The notes: a model not told the origin generated them from the letters alone. A DNA stretch of 64,000 nucleotides from Rhinopomastus cyanomelas (GCA_013400115.1 VXBP01007146.1:434195-498194), one strand, 5' to 3'. Shown: positions 1-10,292, counted from the stretch's first letter. A program made the numbers and translations.

Positions 1-590
1 ACAGGGCTGGCTTTAAACAAACATCGGGATGGGACGAGTAAATGAAGCAAAAGCCATTTGCAGACTAAATAAAACTGGTTTTAAATCAGTTTAGTTCTCG
101 CTCAAACAGCTGCCTGTGAGGAACGATGCGGAAGGGACTGCTGGGACCCTCAGAATAACCATCTTTGTGGTAATTCAGTGACTTGCAGCACTGGGCTGCA
201 ATCGCAGCGCTCTCTGGCTATTGAAACAGCCTGGCTATGAGCAGCATCCGCAATCGGAATGAAAAGTAAAGGCTGCTACCATGAAATTATGTGCACGGTT
301 GAAAAACTAGTAAGAAATTCAAAGCTGGAGACTTAAATATTTATAAGATCTTTAAAGAGGTTTCATGAATTAAGAAACTGGGATACAGTAAGAAAAAGTA
401 CAAACTTGAAGCTGAGATAAAGCTCAGAGCTCACAGGATACTGTAAATACTTAGACTTGGTGTCTGTGCTACCTGAGTACGAGTCAAACCTGATTTACTT
501 GAGGTCAGTAGAGTTATTCCTGCGAGTTAAAAAAACACCTGAGACAAGAGTCTCGATTTTTGCCATAGTGACCATAATCTCCTACTGTGG
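1..590. other. Left flank, no gene recognised
   Basis: AT-rich unique-looking DNA without a convincing reading frame, splice pattern or repeat. By synteny RAG2 (plus strand) should end somewhere to the left of this point, so this could be RAG2 3' UTR or the RAG1/RAG2 spacer; the sequence itself does not decide. Confidence 0.4.
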
Positions 591-672
591 CAAGGGGCAA
601 TGGGGTGTCATCTGGAACACAGGAGGTTCCATATCAGTCTGAGAAGGAACTTCTTCACAGTGAGGGTGAATT
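591..672 (+). mobile_element. CR1 LINE fragment (ORF2 C-terminal region)
   Basis: An 80-bp piece matching the stretch 'ctggaacacaggaggttcca' to 'gaaggaacttcttcacagtg' that recurs in dozens of copies across the window. Sense strand is plus. Both ends are truncated, with no 3' tail. Confidence 0.75.
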
Positions 673-741
673 CTGTGAATGCACAGTCTGAAGCTCTTGA
701 GTAAAACCAAAGAAAACAAGGTGCATAATGTGATTGTGTAA

Positions 742-1436
742 AAATCACAGCCAGACCAGGGTACTAAGGGCCACAGCCAGGGTGTCTTTCAACACCTCCA
801 GGAATGGAGACTCCACCACTGCCCTGGTCAGTCCAGTCCAGGCTCTGATCACCCATTCTGGGAGGAAGGGCTTCCTAATATCCAGCTAACCCACCCCTGG
901 CAGCTTCAGGCCCTGCTCTCTTATCCCAGTGCTGGCTGCCTGGGAGAAGAGCCCGACCCCCACCTGATTACAATCTCCCTTCAGGAAGTTAGAGAGAGGG
1001 CAAAGGTCCCTCCTGAGTCTCCTCCAGGCCCCTCAGCCTCTCCCCATCAGACTTTCCCTTCAGTCCCTTCCCCAGCCTCATTGCTCCTCTGGACCTGCTC
1101 CAGCCCCTCAATGTCTTTAAGTGAGGGGAGGCCTCCCCAGGGCCCAGTACTCGAGGGGAGGCCTCCCCAGGGCCCAGTACTCGAGGGGAGGCCTCCCCAG
1201 GGCCCAGTACTCGAGGGGAGGCCTCCCCCGGGCCCAGTACTCGAGGGGAGGCCTCCCCAGGGCCCAGTACTCGAGGGGAGGCCTCCCCAGGGCCCAGTAC
1301 TCGAGGGGAGGCCTCCCCAGGGCCCAGTACTCGAGGGGAGGCCTCCCCAGGGCCCAGAACAGGGGGAGAATGATGTCCCTAGCCCTGCTGGCCACACTAT
1401 TGCTGATCCAAGCCAGGATGCCACTGGCCTTTTGTG
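742..1436 (-). mobile_element. CR1 LINE copy carrying an internal minisatellite
   Basis: Antisense CR1 ORF2 sequence runs from the 'ccagaccagggtactaaggg' segment through the 'cctcagcctctccccatcag' segment to 'gctgatccaagccaggatgc'. The region that in other copies reads roughly 'gggcccagaactggacacag' and following bases is replaced by eight 30-bp tandem units (1121-1360). Truncated at both ends. Confidence 0.88.
1121..1360. repeat. 30-bp minisatellite, 8 units, inside CR1
   Basis: The unit contains 'gaggggaggcctccccaggg' followed by 'cccagtactc' and repeats eight times. 'gcctccccag' falls at 1131, 1161, 1191, 1251, 1281, 1311 and 1341; the fourth unit (1221) reads gcctcccccg, and otherwise the units are identical. 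Because 30 is divisible by 3, several frames stay open through it and yield decapeptide-repeat pseudo-ORFs on both strands. The array evidently arose by tandem expansion of a CR1-internal segment. Confidence 0.97.
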
Positions 1437-1863
1437 CTGGTAAAAGCCTCTCTTGCAGAAGGGAAAAAAAGCAGCAGTTGTCTGTGTCAGCCAGCAGCAG
1501 AATGTGAAATGTGCCTTCATGGCTTTATAATATTTCACAAAGGAACATTTTCACGTGCCAGTGCATCTTTGTGTCCCAGGTTCTGTTCAGTCTGACGAGC
1601 TACCCCAGGGTACAACCCTCATCCTGAGAAATGAGACACATATGGATAAAACTTACTCGAGTCTTCTGAAGGCAGCGAGATGAATCGCATCAGCAGCTTC
1701 TCAAAGCAAATGTGGAAGGTGGAAGTGTTAGCAGAGCCAGGGAAATCACATGGCCCGGCGAAGAAAGGCGGGTCAGTCACGCCAGGAATGGGGCTGGATT
1801 AGCTGGGGGTGAAACTCTGGTGCAAAAGGCAGTAAAATCATCTGTTCCACTGAAATGGAGTGA
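1437..1863. other. Unique spacer, nothing recognised
   Basis: No exon, RNA gene or repeat family recognised between two CR1 copies. Confidence 0.4.
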
Positions 1864-2062
1864 GAATCACAGAACATTAGGGATTGGAAGGGACCTCAAA
1901 AGATCATCTAGTCCAATCCCCCTGCCACAACAGGATCACCTAGCCCAAGTCACATAGGAAGATATTCAGGTGGGTTTTAAATGTCTCCAGAGAAGGAGAC
2001 TCCACAACCCCCCTGGGCAGCCCCTTCCAGTGCTCTGTCACCCTCACTGGGAAGAAGTTCTG
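1864..2062 (-). mobile_element. CR1 3' end, 199 bp
   Basis: Starts with the CR1 3' tail seen in reverse ('aatcacagaacattaggg', 'attggaagggacc') and runs to 'ccctcactgggaagaagttc'. 5'-truncated. A close member of the subfamily most common in this window. Confidence 0.93.
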
Positions 2063-2238
2063 AAAGGTGGAAAAATCAGGATATTTTCTTGTTGAAAAGC
2101 TGATTTTCACCAAAAAGAAGGTGTCCTGTCAGCTCTAGTTCCATGGTTTTGAAGACTCAGTGTGCTATAAGGATCAGATAGAATGCTCCTTATCCCTCGT
2201 ATTTATAGCCTGGGAAGCAGCTGTACTTGTTGTCCGCA

Positions 2239-2421
2239 TTTATTGGTAAATAAACGTACTCCTGTAAATCTTCTCTTTATGCCCTAAAGGAAGTGCTTTA
2301 TTCAAAGATATGAAAGTTAATTAATCTCAAAATGAACACTCAGATCAGCGGGGATGCGCGCACGAAGGATGCTGCTTAGCACCGCTTTAAGAAACAAAGG
2401 GCTTAAGGGAAAGGCTTTATT
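2239..2421 (-). terminator. RAG1: Candidate RAG1 poly(A) signal cluster
   Basis: Three AATAAA hexamers on the minus strand (plus-strand TTTATT at 2239-2244, 2297-2302 and 2416-2421) lie 1.7-1.9 kb beyond the RAG1 stop codon in repeat-free DNA. Mammalian RAG1 has a multi-kilobase 3' UTR, so one of these could end the transcript. The assignment is by position only; no transcript evidence is available. Confidence 0.3.
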
Positions 2422-2590
2422 TGCAAGCGCAGGTTTTGATCTTGTGTTGAACAATGCTTAAAGAAATCCTACTGAAGCAAAAAGCTCCATTTCACAACAC
2501 TTGAACATTTTTAATTCATGAAAGAGAAGGAAAGACGTAAGCAGAATATCCTTTTATACTAACTCTTAACCCTATTTTTCCATTGTTCAT

Positions 2591-2834
2591 AAATCACAGA
2601 ATCAATGTTAGGGATTGGAAGGGACCTCGAAAGATCATCTAGTCCAGTCCTCCTGCCACCACAGCAGGATCCCCTAGATCCAGTCGCACAGGAACACGTC
2701 CAGGTGGGTTTTAAATGTCTCCAGAGAAGGAGACTCCACAACACCCCTGGGCAGCCCCTTCCAGGGCTCTGGCACCCTCTCCATGAAGAAGTTCCTACTC
2801 AGATTGATGTGGAATCTCCTCTGTTCGATTCCAG
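2591..2834 (-). mobile_element. CR1 3' end, 244 bp
   Basis: Begins 'aaatcacagaatcaatgtta', then 'gggattggaagggacctcga', and runs to the 'ttgatgtggaatctcctctg' segment. If the RAG1 3' UTR reaches 2.4 kb, this copy is transcribed in sense orientation within it. Confidence 0.92.
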
Positions 2835-2840
2835 GGTATT

Positions 2841-2904
2841 TCATAGAACCACAGCATCATAAAATCATTCAGGTTGGAAAAGACCTTTGAGATCATCGAT
2901 TCTG
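2841..2904 (-). mobile_element. CR1 3' tail fragment of another subfamily
   Basis: About 64 bp with 'aaaatcattcaggttggaaa' and 'agacctttgagatcatcg', the tail of a different CR1 subfamily, placed directly after the preceding copy. Confidence 0.8.
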
Positions 2905-3605
2905 GTGCTATTAGATGAATGCATCATGGGATGAAATTCATGCACCATGAAGTCACTGAATGCCACTGCTGGGAATAATGACAATTCACCGGTGGCTTCA
3001 GTGAGGCCAGGAATCCACCTGATAAAATGCTAAACACCAGTCATGCTGAAGTTACCATATAAATCTAAAATGCTGGTGAAGCAACCAGCTACACAGCAGA
3101 GCCTGAATGTACTTTGTACAGCGAGATAACCACAAAGCGCTGTAAATTCTGATATAGGAGCACGAGTTTCCATTTTAGAGTAAATAAACGGTGATAAAAA
3201 TATCTTTAAAAGATTCCAGCTACATCTGCCCTCTATCTTCATAGAGTAAATCAGCAGTGATACCACCATCTGCTCCCAAGCACTACTGCAATATAAATGG
3301 TAAATAATAGTATTTTCTGAAGTGTGTGAGGTCGATGTTTGCATCTTCAGTCAGCATTTTACGCAAAAAGACCTCCGCATTCACCCAAAACAATTACTCG
3401 TGTCTCACTAATGAATCTTTACCTATAAAAGCCCAAAGACAGTCAATAAAATAATCAAATCCTCTTAAAAATGCTAATAGGAAAATAGCTTGAAAATGGA
3501 ACAAAGAGCCAAGCTCCGTGTTTCAACAACTGTTATAACTCCTCAGACTATCCATTCAAAGTGCTACCTTATGTAAAACCTTGGGGGGTTTTTTGGCTTT
3601 TCATA
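2905..3605 (-). other. RAG1: Probable RAG1 3' UTR, unique part
   Basis: A 700-bp AT-rich stretch without CR1 or an exon-like frame. Its position downstream of the RAG1 stop makes 3' UTR the simplest reading. It contains a G/T run near 3580-3600. Confidence 0.4.
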
Positions 3606-3812
3606 TATCACAGAATCACTCTGGTTGGGAAAGACCTCATGGATTATCAAGTCCAACCATCTACCCTACCTCACAAGTTCACCCCTAAACCAGATCCCTC
3701 AACACCTCATCCAAATGATCTTTAAACACACCCGGTGGTGGCGACTCAACCACCTTCCTGGGAAGCCCATTCCAGTGCCTGACCACCCTTTCTGTGAAAA
3801 AACTCTTCTACT
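3606..3812 (-). mobile_element. CR1 3' end in the RAG1 3' region
   Basis: Tail in reverse ('cagaatcactctggttggga'), then 'caagttcacccctaaaccag' and 'tgcctgaccaccctttctgt'. This subfamily has the 'caagttcacccctaaacca' block. It is 286 bp beyond the RAG1 stop and sense with respect to the RAG1 transcript. Confidence 0.9.
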
Positions 3813-4097
3813 ATCAAATCTAAATATAAACAACCCTCTCACACCAAAAGGAACTGAAGACCCATCTGCAATTTGTTTCTGCTTTCATCTCCCACCCCAG
3901 CAGTTCAAAGAACCCCTGGGTTACCTCTGGAAACTCCCCACAAATGTGGTGTTTGTAAAACTCCACTCAGCATCTCTAGCAGGGAGCATAAAAATGGTTG
4001 TTCCAGACTTCCCTGTGCCTCTACAGGCCTGGAAAAGAAGCCACCTCCTCGCGGGAAAGAAACCACCACAAACCCAACAAAAAACATCCTTTTACAT

Positions 4098-7000
4098 TTA
4101 GAGATCTGTCAAATCACTGCTTTCCAAGACCTCCGGCGGCAAGGAGTCACCTAAACTATCGTTTGGATCAATGGTGAAGCCCTGGCTTTTTAACGACTTA
4201 TGAGCGTTCATGAACTTCTGGAGGTACTTGGAGGTATAGAGCCAGTGATGCTTCAAGACATCCTCCATCTCGTAGCACTTGGACTGCCTGGCGTTCATTT
4301 TGCGGAAGCGCCTAAACAGCTTGTTTCCAGACTCGTTGCCTTCACTCGCCCAGGCCCCAATGGACCCGTCTCTTTCAATGATTTCGGGCACATGAGCGAG
4401 GGTTTTGTGGAAGTAGTTTGTAATCTTGCCTTCGTACCTGTACTTGAACTTGGTGGATAGGAGCTCAGCAAACCGCTGCGAATTGTAGCTGTACTGGCAC
4501 AGCAAGTCGGGACACTCCTTGGCAGGGCATGAGGATCTCCACACTGGTTTCATCTTCAGATAAAGGTCCATCAGCTCCTTTAGAGCTTCGTGCCTTTCCT
4601 CAGACTTTATCAATTCACATACTGCCTCTACTGTCTCTTTGGACATCAGCTTTCTTGCAAAATTTCCACTCATCCTCATCACAGGCTTCAAGTTCATCTT
4701 CTTCCTGAGGTGCTTGTCCAGGGTCAACTGCCACCGCTTCCTCTCCTCTTTAGACGCGTCAGGGTTCTTGTAAACTTCACCGATCTCCATCTGGAAAATC
4801 CTGTAGAATTCGGTTGCGTTGCCGATGTCACAGTGCAACGCGTCGATGGAGGGAACGGTCTCGATGAAAGGTTTGGCTGAAACACCCTTCACTCTGTCAC
4901 GGAGCTCATCGGCAGATTCGTGGTATGGGTTGGACCTCCATATTTCGTATCGCTCCAGGTTTTCAGCGTGGCTCCTGGTTATGGAGTGGAAGACCAAATT
5001 CTGGGAGGCCTCCAGGCGGGTTGCATCACACAGGGTACAAATGTAAGTGGAACCTGAGGCCTCCAGCCCTTCCACTTCCCGCACGAGTTTCTCATCATAT
5101 CCTGTGCCCCTAAAGATGAATTTGAATGTCCTCAGGATGCCGCCCATTTCCAGCAGCAGTTCACTGCTTTTCATGGCCTCTCTCTCTGCTACCAGGGGGC
5201 TGAGGATTGCTGTCAGGGTTTCATGATCCGATTCATCAGCCAGCATAAGGCACAAGGGCTTGCAGCACAGCTCTGAATTGGGCTTCGCTTCTTCGAAGAT
5301 CCTCCTGCTTTCATTTCCATGTGCTACAGCAATGGTCATGATTGTGAACGAGAAGCGAACGGCCTTCTCGGGGACAGCGGGGCCACTGCCGTGCTTCTCG
5401 CTGACATCGCCCATTCCATCGCAGGACTCTTTCACTACCACGGTGAAGGGACCGCTCAAATAGTCATCCAGGTGTTTTGCTCTCATGCCTTCCAAGATCT
5501 CCTCCTCCATATCCTTTAAGGCACAAACCAAGGCCGCATCATACCGAAACCTCTTTGCAATCGTGTCTACGGGGTAGTCATCAATCGAGAGGGGCAATCC
5601 CGACAGCCCATCTATAATTCCCACTTCACTGTTGGTGGATACGTTTTTCAGGGGAGGTTTCCACTCGAACGGGTGGTAGCCTGGCAGAAGGGCTTTCTCA
5701 GCAGCGCGAAGAGCGTGCAAGGGCTGGAAGATCTGCCTCCCACTGACAGCTTTTACCGTTCTGTACATTTTGTGGTATTGGCTACAGCTGAGGAAGGTGT
5801 TGACTCGGATGGCCAGGCAAACAGCAGGGTGAAGACCAGATCCCCTCCCCTGCATTACGGCCTCTAGCTCATCTGCTTGCTTGTGCTCATTTTTGGCTCT
5901 TAAAGCCAGCAGGAACAAAGTCATACACACGGCCTTCATATCACCACCCTCTTCTTTCTCAGCAAAAGCCTTGACCTGACGTTTGAGCTCTCTCAGACGA
6001 TGTTTCTGAGCTCTCCTGGTCAAAGACAGGAGGTGCTGCCTCGGCCGACCACCCTTATTTACATAGCTGTAGAGTTCTCTGTCTTTCATCTCCTTGTGGG
6101 TGGAGAGGTGGTGGCTGTATTTTCCATGCAGGACCTCCTCATCGCATTCCTTTACAGGGCACCTTATAGCCAGGCTGTCTAGAATGTTCAGGAAGGATTT
6201 CACGGGGGTGACCAGGTCAGTAGGGAAGCAAGGATACCAGCAGGAGGGGCAGTAGCTGCCCATGACCTTGATGCATTTGAGGATGCAGGTTCTGCAAAAC
6301 AAGTGTCTACAGGTTGTTTCCACCGGATCTGCCAGGATATGCTCACAGATCTGACAAGAGATGGATCTAACAAAGTCCACCGGGTGATCAACAGCAAGCA
6401 GCTGGGTGCCGAGATGGATGTTCTTGCAGCCCACGATCTCTTTCATTAAATTTTTGTTGTTTATCTGGGCTTGGGTCTTCCCACCTCTGCTTATTCGCAC
6501 AGATTCCGCAACGGTCTTCACGCGTTTGTCCTGTGGTACCCTGGCTGGTTGGCTTTTTCTCTTGAGCCCGCACCTGGTCGTGTGGCAGACACCGCAGTCT
6601 GGGGAGTGAGGTTGCCACTCCATCGTGCTGTTCCTGGGGAAATAGACTTCACACGGAGTATTGCTGAATTTTCTGTGGATAATAGTCCAGCAGTTGTGGC
6701 AGAATCGAGTGGGATGGATGGTATCGATATCCCCTCGCACATCAATCTTAAAAACCTTAGCAATCAGCTCTGGCCAAGAGGTTGCTTTCTTCTCTTTCTT
6801 TCTCAGCAGCTCCAGAGTTTCATCGTCCACCGGCCCATGCACTGGGTGACTCCTCTTGTAACAGTCACTTTGAAAGGAGACTCCACAGATGCGGCAAAGC
6901 TGCTTCAGATGGTTCTGATGAGCTTCATCCTCTCGTGCTTTCATGTCATTCGCATCTTTCTCAAGAGCCTGCCCCTTGCCCATCGAGTCCATCTCCTCTC

Positions 7001-7208
7001 CTCTCGGCACCGATTCATCTTTCTGCAGTAGGATTCCTTTGCCTGAAGAGGCCACCTCTCCTGCCGGGTCCTTGTTCAGGTGCTGGCTGTCAGCAGAAGG
7101 TGTTTTTTCAAATGATCTCACTTTAAACAGCCTGAATTTCCATTGGGAAAATTTTGTGTGGGGATGCTGGATTTCTTCAGGCAGGTCCATTTGTGATGCG
7201 ACTGACAT
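4098..7208 (-). CDS. RAG1: V(D)J recombination-activating protein 1 (RAG1)
   Basis: Catalytic subunit of the V(D)J recombinase. With RAG2 it nicks and hairpins DNA at recombination signal sequences in lymphocyte nuclei. One uninterrupted frame gives 1036 aa from the first ATG (human 1043). Visible domains: N-terminal zinc-binding region with CRICG near residue 105; RING from CQIC (285) through CRHLFC and CPSC (320-323); nonamer-binding basic segment GGRPRQHLLSLTRR (386-399); RNase-H-like core. The catalytic triad is present: D597 (ESCDGMGD), D705 (GTGYDEKL) and E959 (SEGNESGN), aligned to mouse D600/D708/E962. The C-terminal zinc ligands are intact. The frame is open upstream of the ATG, but that part crosses a good splice acceptor at 7235-7236, so the coding exon starts at 7234. 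A second ATG six codons in (7190) has a stronger Kozak context. No breaks. Oddity: Trp324 where mammals have Arg in the RING. Confidence 0.98.
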   Translation of the reverse strand: MSVASQMDLPEEIQHPHTKFSQWKFRLFKVRSFEKTPSADSQHLNKDPAGEVASSGKGILLQKDESVPRGEEMDSMGKGQALEKDANDMKAREDEAHQNHLKQLCRICGVSFQSDCYKRSHPVHGPVDDETLELLRKKEKKATSWPELIAKVFKIDVRGDIDTIHPTRFCHNCWTIIHRKFSNTPCEVYFPRNSTMEWQPHSPDCGVCHTTRCGLKRKSQPARVPQDKRVKTVAESVRISRGGKTQAQINNKNLMKEIVGCKNIHLGTQLLAVDHPVDFVRSISCQICEHILADPVETTCRHLFCRTCILKCIKVMGSYCPSCWYPCFPTDLVTPVKSFLNILDSLAIRCPVKECDEEVLHGKYSHHLSTHKEMKDRELYSYVNKGGRPRQHLLSLTRRAQKHRLRELKRQVKAFAEKEEGGDMKAVCMTLFLLALRAKNEHKQADELEAVMQGRGSGLHPAVCLAIRVNTFLSCSQYHKMYRTVKAVSGRQIFQPLHALRAAEKALLPGYHPFEWKPPLKNVSTNSEVGIIDGLSGLPLSIDDYPVDTIAKRFRYDAALVCALKDMEEEILEGMRAKHLDDYLSGPFTVVVKESCDGMGDVSEKHGSGPAVPEKAVRFSFTIMTIAVAHGNESRRIFEEAKPNSELCCKPLCLMLADESDHETLTAILSPLVAEREAMKSSELLLEMGGILRTFKFIFRGTGYDEKLVREVEGLEASGSTYICTLCDATRLEASQNLVFHSITRSHAENLERYEIWRSNPYHESADELRDRVKGVSAKPFIETVPSIDALHCDIGNATEFYRIFQMEIGEVYKNPDASKEERKRWQLTLDKHLRKKMNLKPVMRMSGNFARKLMSKETVEAVCELIKSEERHEALKELMDLYLKMKPVWRSSCPAKECPDLLCQYSYNSQRFAELLSTKFKYRYEGKITNYFHKTLAHVPEIIERDGSIGAWASEGNESGNKLFRRFRKMNARQSKCYEMEDVLKHHWLYTSKYLQKFMNAHKSLKSQGFTIDPNDSLGDSLPPEVLESSDLTDL

Positions 7209-7246
7209 CTGCAGTGTGGCAGTGAGCAGGTCACCTGAGGAGGAGA
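7209..7246 (-). other. RAG1: RAG1 main-exon splice acceptor and 5' UTR
   Basis: On the minus strand a pyrimidine tract 'ttccttctcctcctcag' precedes 26 nt of untranslated exon and then ATG. In other vertebrates too, nearly all RAG1 coding sequence sits in one exon that begins a few bases before the start codon. The upstream noncoding exon must lie at higher coordinates. Confidence 0.8.
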
Positions 7247-7586
7247 AGGAAGCTGCAAGTTTAGCTTGTCTTCCCAAGTTAGTGATACCGACGAGGGTGT
7301 TCACGCAACAGTTCTCAAGGCTTTCACTGGGAAGTGCTTTCAAAGTCAGGTACTCATCCAAGACACCTGCTGAACTGAGAAGTCCAGATGCAGCTGCTCA
7401 CTCAGCATCTCAAGGAGGTACCCAGAAGGGTTTTGACTTTGATCATGAGGCATCCACACGTCTATTAGATCACCGATGCACCTTACACAAAGCCGTTAGT
7501 CATCTCACAGGAGTATCCAAACCTGCCCCTTCCTGCTTACACTGGACTGTTGCCCTAAGTGAAGCTACTACAGCCAACAGAACTCA

Positions 7587-8323
7587 ACAATCCCCAGCAG
7601 CGCTACAGGCCGAACAGGGGCTGGAGAGCTGCCTGGCAGAAAAGGACCTGGGAGTGTTGGTTGAGAGCTGGCTGAATAGGAGCCAGCAGGGTGCCCAGGT
7701 GGCCAAGAAGGCCAACAGCATCCTGGCCTGGATCAGGAACGAGGTAACCAGCAAGAGGAGGGAGGTGATGGTGCCCCTGTTCTCTGCACTCGTGGGACCA
7801 CCCTTTGAGCACTGGATCCAGTTTTGGGTGTCACGATAAGACAAGGACCCTGAGGGGCTGGAGTGGGGCCAGACAAGGGCAACGAGCCTGGGGAGAGGGC
7901 TAACAAAAAGGCTCTGTGAAGAGCGGCTGAGGGAACTGGGGCTATTTAGTTGAGACAAGAGGAGGCTGAGAGGAAACTTCCTTGCTCTCTACAGCTACCT
8001 CAAAGGAGGTTGTAGTGAGGCTGGTGCTGGCTTTTTCTCCCAAATTCCTAGTGATAGGAGAGGATGAGGGGAAATGGCCTCCAGTTGCATCAGGGGAGGT
8101 TTAGACTGGATCTTGGGAAGAGGTTCTTTGCTGAGAGAGTGGCTGGGCACTGGAACAGGCTGCCCAAGGAGGTGGCGGAGTCCCCATCCCTGGAGGGCTT
8201 TGAAAGCCAAGTAGCTAGAGTACTTAAGGCCATAGTCTAGGGGTTATGGAGCTGTTGGGCTGAGGGCTGGACTTGCTGATCCTGGAGGTCCTTTCCAGCC
8301 AGGATGATTCTCTGGATCTATGA
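7587..8323 (+). mobile_element. CR1 LINE copy, 737 bp
   Basis: Sense-strand ORF2 C-terminal half from 'ccccagcagcgctacaggcc' through 'gagagctgcctggcagaaaa' and 'ggaacaggctgcccaagg', ending in the tail 'ggaggtcctttccagccagg' plus 'atgattct'. This tail differs from the commonest subfamily. The ORF carries frame lesions and stops. It lies in the RAG1 intron or upstream region. Confidence 0.95.
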
Positions 8324-9707
8324 AAGACAGAATTTTGTCTGCTTTATGCTCTTTTATCTACAGCATCAAGACCACTGCTCTCACAGCAGTTGTTAGTCCT
8401 TGATCTGACCCAAAGTGCATCATACAAGCCCCGGGCAGAGTAGTACATACTACTCAATCCCAGTGTAGACTTCATTTAGGACTGAATGAAGATTAGCATG
8501 TGCTTAATGAACATGAGTCTATCCATTAAAGCCAGAGGAGAGTGTCCTCTGTTGATGCAAAGCACTACGGTTCCCTGGACTCTAAAGGCGATCCGGGAGG
8601 TGATACTGGCTGTGGATCTGCTCTAGCGAGAACATTTTTACGCCGTGCATTAGTCATCTGCTTAAGTACCCTGCTGAGAAGTCTCTCGGTGAGGATTACT
8701 GGCCGTGGAAAGCTGAAAATGTCTGTTCAGCTGTGACCCCAGGTTTAGCTTTCAGAGAGATGCAGCCAAAAGGAATGTCAGCGTGGTTGCCATGGATATA
8801 TGGCATCGTATAAAAATAAAGGCAGCACTTTTGCCTCAAACACTGGAACTTTAGAAAGCAAAGTTGTGCAGAAACAGCAACAGGCACAACAAACCTGTTT
8901 CTCACTGCCTGGCTATGAGAAATGCACAGAGCAATGGCACAGGATGGGGAGGATTCATTTAAGGTTTCTGACTTATTTGGGCTTTCCTGATCTGGTTGGT
9001 GTGAGTAGTAAGAAAGAGGAAAGCTACTCATTAAGACAGGAGCTAGAAGTGACGTGGGTACAGCTGTGGTTTCTTTAACTGATTCTATCACCACTTCACA
9101 AGCCGCAGGTTCAGTGCCTGTTCAGAACGTGCCCTTTGTGAGAAATACACCCGAGTGGTAGCTGAAGGTGAGGAGCCTGGGGTGTTTCTGAGATTGTTTC
9201 CTTTATGACTTCTATAAAGCATCATTCCAGTGCAGTCTGTTGGAGTCTGCTGGTTTGATGCTCTCATTAAGTTCCAGATCCAGAATGACACATTTATGTG
9301 CTCGCTCTTTTCCTGAAGAGCTATGTTTAACTTCAAAAGCCTTCATTAGCCCTTGGCAACTCAGATTTCAGTTTGTTTTCTTCCCAGCTTCTCTTCATTC
9401 CGTCCCACTGAGAACAAGCTGTCCCCATATGCCTGCGCTGGTCACCCAGCTGCCTGTACCAGTAAATAGTTCTGCCTGCACCACGGTCCCCTGCTGCCTG
9501 TCACCGACCCAGCCTGGTAGCAGGCTCTGTGCTGTGCAGCTGTGCCCAGATGTGCTCAGATCTCTGTCTCGCTTCCTTGGCTGCTTCCTGTGGCAGAACC
9601 TGCTAAAATCCATCCACTGAGCAACAACTCGGCTGCCCCTGACTAGTCCTGTGCTCCTACTGCCCACAGAATTACAGGGCAGCTAGTTGTCCTGTGCTGC
9701 TCACAGG
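8324..9707. other. RAG1-TRAF6 spacer, unique DNA
   Basis: About 1.4 kb without recognisable coding exons or CR1. A TATA-like 'gtataaaaataaagg' occurs on the plus strand near 8806-8820, with no gene downstream that would explain it. Probably part of the RAG1 first intron. Confidence 0.35.
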
Positions 9708-10292
9708 TCACAGAATCACAGAACATTAGGGATTGGAAGGGACCTCAAAAGAATATCCAGTCCAGCCTGCCACAGCTACATCCTCTAGATCCAGTCACAC
9801 AAGAGCATGTCCAGATGGGTTTGAAATGTCTGAAGAGAGGGGAATCCACAACCTCCCTGGGCAGCCCCTTCCAGTGCTCTGTCACCCTCACCATGAAGAA
9901 GTTCCTTCTCACATTGATGTGGAACCTCCTCTGTTCCAGCTCAGACCCACTGCCCCTTGTCCTATCATAGGGTGCCCCTGAGCAGGACCCGGCTCCATCC
10001 TCCTAACACGTGCCCTTCCCATATTGATCAACGGTAATTGGGTCACCCCTCAGTCTCCTTTTTTCCCAGCTCCAGAGCCCCAGCTCCCTCAGCCTTTCCT
10101 CAGCAGGGAGATGCTCCCCTCCCTCCATCATCTCTGTGGCTCTGCCCTGGACTCTCTCCGGCACCTCTGTGTCCTTCTGGAGCTGAGGAGCCCAGAACTG
10201 GACACAAGATTCCAGATGCAGCCTCAGCAGGGCAGAGTAGAGGGGGAGGAGAACCTCTCTTGATCAACTAACCACATCCCTCCTCATCCACC
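9708..10292 (-). mobile_element. CR1 LINE copy, 585 bp
   Basis: Complete 3' end in reverse ('cacagaatcacagaacatta') extending into ORF2 up to 'gaggagaacctctcttgatc' and the following 'accacatccctcctcatcca'. Commonest subfamily of the window. Confidence 0.95.

Noticed and set aside
1121..1360. CRISPR-like array
   Set aside because: Units are directly contiguous with no spacers, in a eukaryotic genome inside a LINE; it is a minisatellite.
1047..1538. Long overlapping frames on both strands with decapeptide repeats
   Set aside because: They exist only because a 30-bp tandem unit preserves frames in every register; no homology, start context or splice sites.
1..4097. RAG2 coding sequence
   Set aside because: Expected nearby by synteny, but no kelch-repeat or PHD frame is present; it must lie outside the window.
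4200..7126. Plus-strand frames overlapping RAG1
   Set aside because: Antisense shadows of a conserved coding exon with no independent support.
7209..7361. RAG1 reading frame extended upstream to 7361 (51 more codons)
   Set aside because: The extension has no ATG and crosses a polypyrimidine tract plus CAG acceptor; it is intron read-through.
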